In this document: positions 14,655 through 22,651 of the stretch, one piece after another | Layout: the number at the start of each line of letters is the position of its first letter | Numbering within the stretch: the first letter of the stretch is position 1 | Origin: a virus | DNA: 24,529 nt | IMG/VR virus record: IMGVR_UViG_3300022188_000054 | Span: 1-24,529 of that record | Reading direction: 5' to 3' (one strand) | Notes under the pieces: generated by a model | The model's input: the letters and a program-made list of their open reading frames with translations, nothing else | What the model was told of the DNA's origin: nothing | Databases searched by the model: none | Translations under genes and position numbers: made by a program

Positions 14655-14853
14655 GCACTATAAGGTGGACGGGGTCGAACCGATTGATCTGATGCGAAGC
14701 GGAGGCATGCTTCGGGATTTTTGTATCGGTAACATCATCAAGTACGCTTTTCGTAACCGCTCGCAACTCGGGCGCCCAATCTCAAAGAAAGACATGGACA
14801 AAATAATACACTACGCGGAAATTTTGAAAGCGTTGGCGGACGAAGAAACTTGA
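14626..14853 (+). CDS. DUF3310-family phage protein (75 aa)
   Basis: The DUF3310 core is clear: HYKVDGVEPIDLM, then FCIGNIIKYAFRN, then KKDMDKIIHYAEIL. The family is widespread in tailed phages and sometimes labelled nucleotide-kinase-like, but its role is unproven. I chose the ATG at 14626 because AGGAGGG lies 5 nt upstream; an in-frame ATG-like start at 14581 lies deep in the previous gene. This gene is good evidence that the sugar genes on both sides belong to a phage. Confidence 0.85.
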   Translation: MEHLKQKGSEHYKVDGVEPIDLMRSGGMLRDFCIGNIIKYAFRNRSQLGRPISKKDMDKIIHYAEILKALADEET

Positions 14854-14876
14854 CTTCCCGAACCATCACGTAAAAA
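14850..14876 (+). promoter_or_regulatory. Weak candidate promoter before the poly-Arg-tail gene
   Basis: TTGACT (14850-14855) and TAAAAA (14871-14876) are 15 nt apart, a short spacer, in one of the few small gaps in the operon. The gene at 14885 would start just downstream, with GGAG before its ATG. The case is weak. Confidence 0.25.
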
Positions 14877-14884
14877 ATGGAGAC

Positions 14885-15829
14885 ATGAAAGGAATCGTAG
14901 TTGCACCAAAGAACGTCAACCCTAAGGTCACCTCATTTGTGTGTCCCCGCGGAATCGGGTTGGGTGTTTTCGTTACGTTCCGTGACGCTTTTCTGAAGCG
15001 CAAAGAAGAAATCTTGCGAACACTTCGTCGCGTTGGTTCCATCGACAAAGTCGCTCATGTGTACCAGAAGTTAGGAGACGTTACGTGGATCCAATCAAAC
15101 TACGCTCAGTACTGTGTTAAGCGTTTTAACAAAGAACGAGTCCCTCAAGCACTGCACGAAATCTTCAGTCAAATCGAAGAGGAGATAAAGCGCGCAGAAC
15201 CACAAGACTTTGTACCAGAGAGGGATGAAGCGATCAAACTGTTCGCCATACATCTCACTTCTAGGTTCACACCCACGACTGAGTCTAACGCCGCTCTTAC
15301 TCTCTACGACATAGTCGACACTGACTCAGGTTTGATATTCTTTGAAGTTGCAGTCGACCGCGCCAACTTGACACAACATAAACTTTTGGAGCAATTCAAA
15401 CGCGCCACGGACGAGGAGGAAGTAAGGGCTCTGAAGATCGTCACTTGGAGAGGAAAGCGAGGGGCGTGGGTAACGACCAAAACAGGACAAAAAGTTTTCA
15501 TTGAGGAAGAGAAAATCCGACAGTACCGAAACTGGACGGATTCACTCATACGAGCGGGAGAGCTTCTCAGCTTGGTTAGTCTCGCCGATTTCGGACTGTA
15601 CGCCGCCTCTGACATGACTTGGATGACCTTCAGAAAGATGGCGAAACGCGCTGCCGCGGCGGGAAAGGGAAGGCGAGCGAGTGTGTATCTCCGTATCGCT
15701 AGACTTCTTGAAACCATCAGGATCCGTGCGTTCGAGTTCAACGTACTAACGCTTATGGCTGGGGTCGGTTCACTCGCTGTGGGCCTCCTCGGAAGGTACT
15801 TTGCGACAAGAAGGCGTCGTCGCAGGTAA
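14885..15829 (+). CDS. Unknown protein with WVT-GQK motif, C-terminal membrane helix and poly-Arg tail (314 aa)
   Basis: The N-terminal half is mixed and basic (LRTLRRVGSIDKVAHVYQKL). Residues 193-211 (GAWVTTKTGQKVFIEEEKI) carry a short motif of the kind seen in phage virion and toxin proteins (GGWVTIxGxxVFI). The helical C-terminal part has an Ala-rich segment and a hydrophobic helix (about 284-302) that ends in ATRRRRRR. The same WVT-GQK-FI motif and an Arg-rich C-terminus occur in the ADP-ribosyltransferase-like protein at 17502-18812. It could be an internal virion protein delivered to the host or an envelope-associated protein. GGAG precedes the ATG. Confidence 0.65.
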   Translation: MKGIVVAPKNVNPKVTSFVCPRGIGLGVFVTFRDAFLKRKEEILRTLRRVGSIDKVAHVYQKLGDVTWIQSNYAQYCVKRFNKERVPQALHEIFSQIEEEIKRAEPQDFVPERDEAIKLFAIHLTSRFTPTTESNAALTLYDIVDTDSGLIFFEVAVDRANLTQHKLLEQFKRATDEEEVRALKIVTWRGKRGAWVTTKTGQKVFIEEEKIRQYRNWTDSLIRAGELLSLVSLADFGLYAASDMTWMTFRKMAKRAAAAGKGRRASVYLRIARLLETIRIRAFEFNVLTLMAGVGSLAVGLLGRYFATRRRRRR

Positions 15830-15863
15830 CAACTTACGTTGAAACCTTTGGCGGAGGGTCTCG

Positions 15864-16202
15864 ATGAAGGGACTCAATGATACCGTTAAGGAGTACGTTA
15901 GGCTTGTTGAAGGGGCGAGAAAACGAGGCGAAGAGATCATCGAGGTACTCACCGAGGTTCTAAAACCTTTTATCCCTGACGTTTGCTTTACCCTCGGGTG
16001 GGACGACTCAGGTACCGACGTTATATGTTTGTGGTCGAACACATACATGAGCAGAACAGAAGGCGTGAGTCTCCTTGATATCTTGAGAGAAGAACTCGGC
16101 GAGCTCGCTCCTTACATAGATTGTCTCACGTCGATTTGCGTCCCAGAGGAAATTGCTAGTAAGGTGAGGAAGGCTTTACAAGAGGTCGTCACCCACTCTT
16201 AA
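15864..16202 (+). CDS. Unknown protein coupled to PaaK/CapK-like enzyme (112 aa)
   Basis: GGAGGG precedes the ATG. The product is alpha/beta with helices at both ends (MKGLNDTVKEYVRLVEGARK; EEIASKVRKALQEV) and a central VCFTLGWDDSGTDVICLW strand pair. It is not an acyl carrier protein, since no DSL-type attachment motif occurs. Its TAA overlaps the adenylating enzyme ATG (TAATG at 16200-16204), suggesting a 1:1 partner or linked function. Confidence 0.65.
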   Translation: MKGLNDTVKEYVRLVEGARKRGEEIIEVLTEVLKPFIPDVCFTLGWDDSGTDVICLWSNTYMSRTEGVSLLDILREELGELAPYIDCLTSICVPEEIASKVRKALQEVVTHS

Positions 16203-17482
16203 TGGTACACAAAGACCTCACCAACCCCCATTACGTTCGGTGGAAAAGTTTTCTCTCTCGCGCCCAGCATTGGTCAGTCGACCAAATCAAAACCTGGCAA
16301 CTGCAAAAACTACGCGAGGTAATCTCGAGGGCTCTCCTCACCCCAGGGTACAGGAGGAAGTTCGAGACAGCCGAGCTAAAAACCCTGGAAGACATTCGAA
16401 ACTTCCCCACCACCAGCAAGTACGAGATGATGAAGAACGTCGAAGATTTCACCTTGGAGTGTGGCGACTATGTTACCACCGGAGGCACGACAGGGCATCC
16501 CTTTGGTTTTTACCGCTCATGGTTGGCGTTTTCGCGCGAACTCGCCTCCAAAGCTCACCAGTACGAACGGGTAGGTTGGAAGGAAGGTGACCGTCAAATC
16601 GTGTTCAGAGGTTTGGTCCTGGACAATTTGACCGTCGAGGTTCCTGAGTTGTTCGAGCTGCGGTGCTCCTCCTACCATCTGGACGAAGAACACTTATCGC
16701 TGTTTGTTGAGGCGGCATGGAAATATCGACCTTTGTGGTTGAAGTGTTACCCCAGTGCCGGGTACCTTTTGGCGAAGCTGTTGGAGGCAACTGGGTTGGA
16801 ATTCCCGCCTCTGAAAGGCATACTGCTTGCCTCCGAAAACGTGTATGATTTCCAGCTGGAGAAGCTCAAAAAAGTGTTTGGTTGTACGATTTTCTCACAT
16901 TACGGACATTATGAGTGTGCCGCACTAGCTGGCTGGTGTAAGTACACAACCGATTACCACGTGCTCCCATTCTACGGTTATGTTGAGCTTCTGCGCCCCG
17001 GAACCGACACACCAGTTACTGAACCCGGAGAAGTGGGCGAGATTGTCGCAACCTCTTTTATCATGGACGCGACACTGTTTGTTCGTTACCGTACTGGGGA
17101 CTTGGCAGTTTACAAAGGTGAGGGGTGTCCCAAGTGTGGATTACCTTACCAGATCTGGGAGAGGGTCGAAGGCCGTGAACTCGAGTTCATCGTCACCTCA
17201 AAAGGCAGGTTAATCCCGCTCACGTGCATCAACATGCACGATGATGTGTTTGACGCCTTTTGGCAATTTCAACTGCGTCAAAGGACCCCGGGGGTAGTTG
17301 AGTTTCACTTCGTTCCACGCCTCGAGGGTAAAGCGCTGGAAAAGGGAATCGAGAAAGCGCGCAAAGCACTATCCGCAAAACTACCGGACACCCACCTTTT
17401 ATTCAGAAAGGTCAACGAGATACCGAGAACTGGTCGGGGAAAACACAAGTTTTTGGTGCAAGAGCTAAAGTTACCTTTTTAA
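16202..17482 (+). CDS. PaaK/CapK-like adenylate-forming enzyme
   Basis: The protein has 426 residues with the acyl-adenylate signatures of phenylacetate-CoA-ligase-like proteins: VTTGGTTGHPFGFYRS (from 91), YGHYE (234-238), RYRTGD (295-300) and a C-terminal RTGRGKHKF (409-417). The CPKCG pair (309-313) is where family members often carry 'CxCGR'. Members in capsule and polysaccharide clusters (CapK-type) are thought to activate a carboxylate as an acyl-AMP, possibly to acylate or amidate a sugar. With the dehydrogenase downstream making a uronate, amidation of that uronate is one possibility, but this is inference. It is convergent with cassette B, 19 nt apart, with no visible terminator between them. 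Confidence 0.83.
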   Translation: MVHKDLTNPHYVRWKSFLSRAQHWSVDQIKTWQLQKLREVISRALLTPGYRRKFETAELKTLEDIRNFPTTSKYEMMKNVEDFTLECGDYVTTGGTTGHPFGFYRSWLAFSRELASKAHQYERVGWKEGDRQIVFRGLVLDNLTVEVPELFELRCSSYHLDEEHLSLFVEAAWKYRPLWLKCYPSAGYLLAKLLEATGLEFPPLKGILLASENVYDFQLEKLKKVFGCTIFSHYGHYECAALAGWCKYTTDYHVLPFYGYVELLRPGTDTPVTEPGEVGEIVATSFIMDATLFVRYRTGDLAVYKGEGCPKCGLPYQIWERVEGRELEFIVTSKGRLIPLTCINMHDDVFDAFWQFQLRQRTPGVVEFHFVPRLEGKALEKGIEKARKALSAKLPDTHLLFRKVNEIPRTGRGKHKFLVQELKLPF

Positions 17483-17501
17483 GGTACCAAAGGAGACTCG
17501 C

Positions 17502-18812
17502 TTAGGTCCTTGGGTAAATCTTTCTGCGCCTTCTCACCCTCGAGTACTGCTTGATGACTTCCACGGTCCTCTTAGGAGAAACCTCCAAAAGGAACACATC
17601 TGGATCAGGGAGGCAAAGATAACAGTGCTCGATGTTTCGCAAAAAAGGACTCCCAAGTTCTCTGGTTCTCACGAGAGGGGCGATGTCCTCAAGGGGAATA
17701 AAGTAGTGGAAAACGTCGAACTTGAGAGGGTCAATTCGGCGAGGAATCACACCGCCGTACATTTTCTTCTGCTGAAGGAGTAAGCGGAAGTATTTTTCGG
17801 GGAGCAAGAATACTGAGTTGTCGTTGTACAGTGCGATGTAGTCAGTGTATCGAAGGACCGACTCCCAAGTCAACTCGTTTCGTGAGATCTTCTTCAGCGC
17901 TTTCTGTCTGAGGACTTTGGTGTTGTACCCCGCGAGTGTTTCAGTTCGCGCGAGAAAAGTGAGGTTCAGAACGCCATAGTCGGTTTCAACCTCCGCCACT
18001 CCTTTCGGGTACAGTTCAACAAACCGTGGGATTACAATGTCACGCGGCTTCACGACCTGCTGTTTCACTAAAAGTTCTTGTCCCGTACCCTTTCCCGCGA
18101 TTCTCCAAGAGAAGAAAATGTTGGAAATCGGTACCTCCTTTTTCACCACGAGTCCAGCGCCGCTCCTCTCAATCGTTGCGCGGTCTGCACCGGCGATCGC
18201 GTGAATCCGTGCCAAGTCTCTACTCTCGGTGAAAACGGTCAAGTTGTAGGTCTTTAGACCCACGCCGCGCATCAGATTTCGCATTACGCGCAACGAGCTC
18301 TCGGCATTGATCGCTCGATACAGGGTTATCTTGTTAGTGTTTGGGTACAACTTACGGTAGACTGCTTGGGTTAACGCCCAAAGGTCACACAGGTAACTAT
18401 GAGTAAGGGGATCTAACTTAATCTGCTGGTTTGCGAGAGCGCGTGCGGCGCTCAGATCAATTTTCTCGGACCAAAACCACCACAGTATTCTGTCGGCCTT
18501 CCGTACCACGTAAGGAGGGTACATGCTGCGGAGCAATCTGAAGGCGGGAATGCACGGAATCTCCTTGCCAAGAATCGTCTCGTGCACCACGCGGTTTAAG
18601 TTCGCCCTGGTGAGTTTCTCGGACCAGAACTCAACGCGACTTTCGAGAAGCTTGAAGTCCCTTGGGTACGAAAGCTTAAAGATTTTGTCTAGGGGGATAA
18701 AGCGTTTCTGCCCCGCAATAGTTACCCAGAATCCTTCCTTGATCTCGTTCCCGATTCGCAGGCGTACGATCTTCCTCCACGCCCCGAACAGGTAAATTAC
18801 CCTCTCGGTCAC
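17502..18812 (-). CDS. Putative ADP-ribosyltransferase-fold protein, second gene of minus-strand cassette B (436 aa)
   Basis: Residues 26-43 (EGFWVTIAGQKRFIPLDK) carry the WVT-GQK-FI motif shared with the protein at 14885. Residues 145-262 fit the R-S-E type ADP-ribosyltransferase core: ITLYRAIN with Arg166, then LTVFTESRDLARIHA (191-205) as the 'STS' strand and helix, and GTGQELLVKQ with Glu246. It lacks an ExE motif, so arginine specificity is not implied. The C-terminus is Arg-rich (SRVRRRRK). If active it would transfer ADP-ribose from NAD to a host target, as T4 Alt/Mod proteins do. The GTG start overlaps the 59-codon gene's TGA (GTGA), indicating coupling. The fold assignment is tentative; that this is a gene is clear. 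Confidence 0.7.
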   Translation of the reverse strand: MTERVIYLFGAWRKIVRLRIGNEIKEGFWVTIAGQKRFIPLDKIFKLSYPRDFKLLESRVEFWSEKLTRANLNRVVHETILGKEIPCIPAFRLLRSMYPPYVVRKADRILWWFWSEKIDLSAARALANQQIKLDPLTHSYLCDLWALTQAVYRKLYPNTNKITLYRAINAESSLRVMRNLMRGVGLKTYNLTVFTESRDLARIHAIAGADRATIERSGAGLVVKKEVPISNIFFSWRIAGKGTGQELLVKQQVVKPRDIVIPRFVELYPKGVAEVETDYGVLNLTFLARTETLAGYNTKVLRQKALKKISRNELTWESVLRYTDYIALYNDNSVFLLPEKYFRLLLQQKKMYGGVIPRRIDPLKFDVFHYFIPLEDIAPLVRTRELGSPFLRNIEHCYLCLPDPDVFLLEVSPKRTVEVIKQYSRVRRRRKIYPRT

Positions 18813-18988
18813 TTTTCCTGCTCCTTGATTTTCGCGAGAGCTTTTTTGAGAAACTCTCTGTCGAAGCGTTCAACAATCTTGTCGAGCTCGTTGGAATCGA
18901 CCCAGCAAATCAAGTCAACAGGATACGCTTTTGCTTTTGGGTCACGAAACCAAACGAACCATTCGAAACTGAGATCATCAAGGTTCAT
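18809..18988 (-). CDS. Small protein, first gene of minus-strand cassette B (59 aa)
   Basis: The frame reads MNLDDLSFEWFVWFRDPKAK on to a charged helical end (ERFDREFLKKALAKIKEQEK). Its TGA overlaps the GTG of the ADP-ribosyltransferase-like gene. The start has no clear Shine-Dalgarno, and a TTGAAA-N17-TACAAG promoter ends 6 nt before the ATG, so the transcript is probably leaderless. By position it could be an immunity or partner protein for the larger gene, but nothing shows this. Confidence 0.6.
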   Translation of the reverse strand: MNLDDLSFEWFVWFRDPKAKAYPVDLICWVDSNELDKIVERFDREFLKKALAKIKEQEK

Positions 18989-18994
18989 GTCTTT

Positions 18995-19023
18995 CTTGTA
19001 ACAGAGAGGAACGAGGTTTTCAA
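18995..19023 (-). promoter_or_regulatory. Predicted leaderless promoter of cassette B
   Basis: On the minus strand: -35 TTGAAA (19023-19018, 5/6), a 17-nt spacer, -10 TACAAG (19000-18995, 4/6), then 6 nt to the ATG at 18988. It has the same geometry as the cassette A promoter. It lies in the 36-nt gap between divergent genes and almost touches the DUF362 start at 19025. Confidence 0.55.
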
Positions 19024-19024
19024 G

Positions 19025-20335
19025 GTGAGAGTCGCGATCACGAGAGTGAAACCACTTTATCCGTCAAAGGCACCTTTTCATCCGAGCGAAAAGTACCCGG
19101 AGATGAACTCTCCAGTCCTTACCGAGTCAGACAACTTTGTGTACGGGGGAGTCAGAGAAATTTTTCGTTTACTGGGTTACGATGCCAAACACTACGGTAC
19201 GAAAGACTGGAACCCGTTAGGGGAAGTTATCAAACCAGGAGATACAGTCTTGGTTAAACCGAACTTGGTTTTCTCGAGATCGAGGAACATAGAAGCGACT
19301 GTAACACATCCTTCTGTGGTGCGCGCGGTTGTCGACTACGCACTAAAAGCAATTGGACCGACAGGGAAAGTCATAGTGGCGGACGCACCTCAGTACAATT
19401 GCAACTGGAGTGAGCTTCTCGATCGCACCGGTTTGAGCTCCTTAATTGAGTGGTATGGGTCAAAAGTAGAGTTTCTCGATCTACGACCTTATTGGAGCGA
19501 GGACTTCCATTGGTACTCGAGGATCAAACCGTTGGCGGGTGATCCACTTGGCGAGGAAACTATCGACTTAGGAACAAAGTCAAAATTGGAAGAATTGAAT
19601 TACCTTGATAGGTTGTATGGCGCGGCACCTTGGGTAAAAGAGACCCGCGAGTTCCACAAAAAAGGTACACACAAGTACGTGGTGTCTCGCACCTTTCTCA
19701 AGTCAAACGTTCTGATCCTTTTACCCAAGCTCAAGACACACAAGAAAGTCGGGATAACTTGCTGTGCAAAAAACCTGGTTGGAATTGTGACAAACAAAAA
19801 CTGCGTTCCTCATTTCCGAGTGGACGTAGACCAATATCCTCCAAACATTCCACGGCGGTCAAAACTTCTCTCGCGACTCGAGATGTTTATGTACGAGAAG
19901 TTCTTGGGCAGGCGCAAGTGGATATGCGACCTCCTGTATCGGGTTTTGTACGGGGTTTGGTTCAAAGATCTGCTAGGTCTCAAACTTCATCCTCACGACC
20001 GTGGAGGGTGGTACGGAAACGACACACTATGGCGCGCAATCCATGACCTACTGTACATCCTGCACAATTACGGTCCGCGAAGGGTTGTCTGCTTAGTCGA
20101 CGCGGTTGTTGCGGGGGAAGGTGAGGGTCCTCTAAACCCAACACCTAAACCTTTGGGACTTTTAATCGGGGGGTCTTCGATTGAAGCGGTTGACTGGGTC
20201 ACCGCTTCTCTGGTGGGGTTCGATCCCAAGAAGTTAAGATTCAAAGAACCAGACGAGAAAGTGGAGGTAGTCGGAGATGTCCCAAGCAAACCTATCAAAC
20301 TCAAGCCCCCAAGCGGGTGGATCGGATATCTTTAG
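19025..20335 (+). CDS. DUF362-family protein
   Basis: The protein has 436 residues. DUF362 hallmarks are VLVKPNLV (75-82), THPSVVRAVVDY (94-105), GKVIVADAPQ (114-123), LLPKLKTHKKVGIT followed by CCAKNLVG (from about 237), and GLLIGGSSIEAVDW near the end. DUF362 proteins often lie in polysaccharide and cofactor gene clusters, and no general reaction is established. No ferredoxin-type CxxCxxC cluster is present. The GTG start has GAGG 8 nt upstream (19013-19016). It opens the right-hand sugar operon and is divergent from cassette B; I could not see a convincing + strand promoter. Confidence 0.82.
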   Translation: MRVAITRVKPLYPSKAPFHPSEKYPEMNSPVLTESDNFVYGGVREIFRLLGYDAKHYGTKDWNPLGEVIKPGDTVLVKPNLVFSRSRNIEATVTHPSVVRAVVDYALKAIGPTGKVIVADAPQYNCNWSELLDRTGLSSLIEWYGSKVEFLDLRPYWSEDFHWYSRIKPLAGDPLGEETIDLGTKSKLEELNYLDRLYGAAPWVKETREFHKKGTHKYVVSRTFLKSNVLILLPKLKTHKKVGITCCAKNLVGIVTNKNCVPHFRVDVDQYPPNIPRRSKLLSRLEMFMYEKFLGRRKWICDLLYRVLYGVWFKDLLGLKLHPHDRGGWYGNDTLWRAIHDLLYILHNYGPRRVVCLVDAVVAGEGEGPLNPTPKPLGLLIGGSSIEAVDWVTASLVGFDPKKLRFKEPDEKVEVVGDVPSKPIKLKPPSGWIGYL

Positions 20336-21620
20336 CCGGGTCTCGGTCATTGGGCTGGGACGCCTAGGCGCACCTTTTGCTCTCTGCTGTGCCTCACGAG
20401 GTATTGAAACCATTGGGGTGGACAAAAACGAAGTTCGGGTTCTTCAGCTCAACTCAGGCGATTTTCCCTGGTACGAACCCAAAGCGCAAGATCTTCTCAC
20501 CTCGCACCGTTCTTTGTTGCACTTCACCACTCAGTACCACGAGGCAATCGAAAAAACCAACATCTCGGTCATCTTGACCCCCACTCCAAGCAAGCGAAGC
20601 GGAGAATTTTCTTCCGTTCACGTCACAGACGCGATTTCCTCATTGATCGACGCGCAAATTGAAGCTCGGAAACCAATACACTTGTACATTGTAGGTAGCA
20701 CGCTTTTCCCAGGGGCATCTCAAACCGAGATCCTTCCTTTGTTCCAGCGACTGGAAGAGAAAGGCCTTCAGTACCTCTACGCGTACTGCCCCGAGTTTGT
20801 CGCTTTAGGTTCAGCGATCGACGACTTTCTCAAACCGAGTTTTGTAGTGATCGGGGAAAAGGACAGTGTCTCAGGGGAAGCAGCACAAGCTTTCTACCAA
20901 CAGCTCCTGCTAAAAGAAGCGCACATCATCCGGACCAACCTGATTACTGCGGAGCTCGCCAAAGTCTTCTTGAACGTATTCCTCACTATTAAAATCTCTT
21001 TTGCAAACCTCGCAGGAATTCTGTGTGAAATGTTTCCCGGTGCGGACGTAGATGTAGTAACTCACATTTTGGGGAAGGACCCCAGAATCTCCCCGAAGTT
21101 TCTCAAGTGCGGTGCACCTTTCGGAGGGACATGTTTTCCGCGAGACGTAAACGCCTTCAGGGCCTTGATGTCAAAGTTCAACCAACATTTGCCCTTCCCC
21201 GAAGCCGTTCAAAAAGTTAACGAACTTGTGTTGTGGTATCTCGTGCGAAGGGTCGTCGAAACGGGGAAGCGCCGCGTTTGTGTGCTTGGTACTTCCTTTA
21301 AACCGGGAACGTCAGAAACCACTGAGTCACCCTCCCACAAACTGATCGACCTACTGCTTGCACACGGATTGCAAATTGTCGTGAGCGACCCCCTCGCGTT
21401 GGAACGCACAAGAAACATGTTTGGCGACCTTATTCAGTACGAAGAAGATCCAAAAGACGCAATCAATCGTTCCGAGGTCGTCATAGTAATGGTTCCACAC
21501 AAGGAATACAAAAAACTCTATCGTGCGTTCACATCACAACACATTGTGTTTGACGTCTGGAGAATCTACAGGGGAAAAGAGCTCCAGTGCGCCTATAATG
21601 GTTTCGGCCTTGGGACATGA
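20277..21620 (+). CDS. UDP-glucose/GDP-mannose dehydrogenase family enzyme
   Basis: The protein has 447 residues. It has an NAD-binding VIGLGRLGAPFA (GxGxxG at 26-31), ILTPTPSKRSGE, YCPEF, AELAKVFLN with Lys229 and Asn233, and the catalytic cysteine in GGTCFPRD (Cys286). The C-terminal domain has VCVLGTSFKPGTSETTESPS, the family's second signature. It oxidises an NDP-hexose twice to the uronate. UDP-glucose, GDP-mannose and UDP-N-acetyl-aminosugars are all possible substrates. The start at 20277 overlaps the DUF362 gene by 59 bp; GGAGG lies 10 nt upstream and no later in-frame start keeps the Rossmann strand. It is coupled to the next gene by ATGA. Confidence 0.88.
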   Translation: MSQANLSNSSPQAGGSDIFSRVSVIGLGRLGAPFALCCASRGIETIGVDKNEVRVLQLNSGDFPWYEPKAQDLLTSHRSLLHFTTQYHEAIEKTNISVILTPTPSKRSGEFSSVHVTDAISSLIDAQIEARKPIHLYIVGSTLFPGASQTEILPLFQRLEEKGLQYLYAYCPEFVALGSAIDDFLKPSFVVIGEKDSVSGEAAQAFYQQLLLKEAHIIRTNLITAELAKVFLNVFLTIKISFANLAGILCEMFPGADVDVVTHILGKDPRISPKFLKCGAPFGGTCFPRDVNAFRALMSKFNQHLPFPEAVQKVNELVLWYLVRRVVETGKRRVCVLGTSFKPGTSETTESPSHKLIDLLLAHGLQIVVSDPLALERTRNMFGDLIQYEEDPKDAINRSEVVIVMVPHKEYKKLYRAFTSQHIVFDVWRIYRGKELQCAYNGFGLGT

Positions 21621-22651
21621 AAGTCGCTTTTATAAAGCAACACTGGGACGTATTTGGTCCCTGGTCGAGTGTTCCCTGGCAAGATTGGGAAACTCTCTTT
21701 AAGTTTTGGCCTGGGAAAGCCTCGTTGTGGGAAGCAACGTGCCTACTGAAAGCCGACTGGTACGTAATTCCACAACAAACATCAAACTGGTACATCCAGG
21801 AAGTGATAAAGTACAGGCTCAAGCTCCTTACAGAGAAATACGTCACCAATATTACAAAAACTGACGAACTCCCCTTGCACCAATACGACATTGTGATCAC
21901 TCTCGATCCTATTCTCCCTCACCTTGTGGTTCCGCCTGGCGTTGTCTTTGCATATTTCTGCAACGAGAACAGCGATCCTAACTACATTGCTTCCTTGCGA
22001 AAACCCTTTGGGAAGTACGATTTGTTTCTCGCACACGCTCTGGACGCGCCAAATGACTTCGACCATCTCCCCGCTGCAGTCTCCTTCCCGTATCCTCGAC
22101 ATCCAAAACTGGTGCGCAAGCTGTTTGCGAAACACAAAGAAGAAAAAGTTTGGGTTGAATGGAGAACGCTCACAACGCTTGCGCGTACGGAGCTATACGG
22201 TCCAAAGGCGGAAGGCGTACTGAATGACCTACAGAAAAAGCTGAAGTGCAAGACGGTATGCTACAGCAGAGTTAACAGGTCCCCTTACAGTATAACCGAC
22301 CCACCCGCGTTTGGGGACGCAAAAACCTATCTCCAACAATTGGGGACATGTAAATACTACATCGCGGTTGGTCGGAAAGGTGGCGCAGGACAAGGCATTG
22401 TTGACGCAGCGTCCGCAGGGTGTTTGTGTATCGGGGACAAGACACGTCCTTATCACCGCATTATCTGTTACCCCGATATGTTGTGTGACAGCATCGAAGA
22501 GGCGATCCAGAAGTTTCGCAAACTGCACGAAGACTCTCGATTGCAAAAGAAAGTTCGAACCTGGCAGGACATTAAGCTGTTTGACGAGTTCGTAAAACGA
22601 CCCTTGAGGCTTCTGAAAAAAGCGGTAAGACTGAAACGAGGGAACGCGTGA
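21617..22651 (+). CDS. GT-B-type glycosyltransferase
   Basis: The protein has 344 residues. The N-terminal half has FGPWSSVPWQDWETLFKFW and LLKADWYVIPQQ, then YDIVITLDP and GVVFAYFCNENSD. The C-terminal half has the donor-side pattern YYIAVGRKGGAGQGIVDAAS, then SAGCLCIGD and a final charged helix. This is the shape of GT4-like or 'exostosin-like' GT-B transferases, although the usual GT4 EX7E motif is not clear. ATG overlaps the dehydrogenase stop (ATGA), and its TGA overlaps the next GTG (GTGA). Donor and acceptor are unknown. Confidence 0.65.
   Translation: MKVAFIKQHWDVFGPWSSVPWQDWETLFKFWPGKASLWEATCLLKADWYVIPQQTSNWYIQEVIKYRLKLLTEKYVTNITKTDELPLHQYDIVITLDPILPHLVVPPGVVFAYFCNENSDPNYIASLRKPFGKYDLFLAHALDAPNDFDHLPAAVSFPYPRHPKLVRKLFAKHKEEKVWVEWRTLTTLARTELYGPKAEGVLNDLQKKLKCKTVCYSRVNRSPYSITDPPAFGDAKTYLQQLGTCKYYIAVGRKGGAGQGIVDAASAGCLCIGDKTRPYHRIICYPDMLCDSIEEAIQKFRKLHEDSRLQKKVRTWQDIKLFDEFVKRPLRLLKKAVRLKRGNA

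Noticed and set aside
18676-18876. Minus-strand frame of 66 codons overlapping the start of the ADP-ribosyltransferase-like gene
   Set aside because: It overlaps two coupled, better-supported genes in another frame and has a low-complexity Arg/Ser/Lys product.
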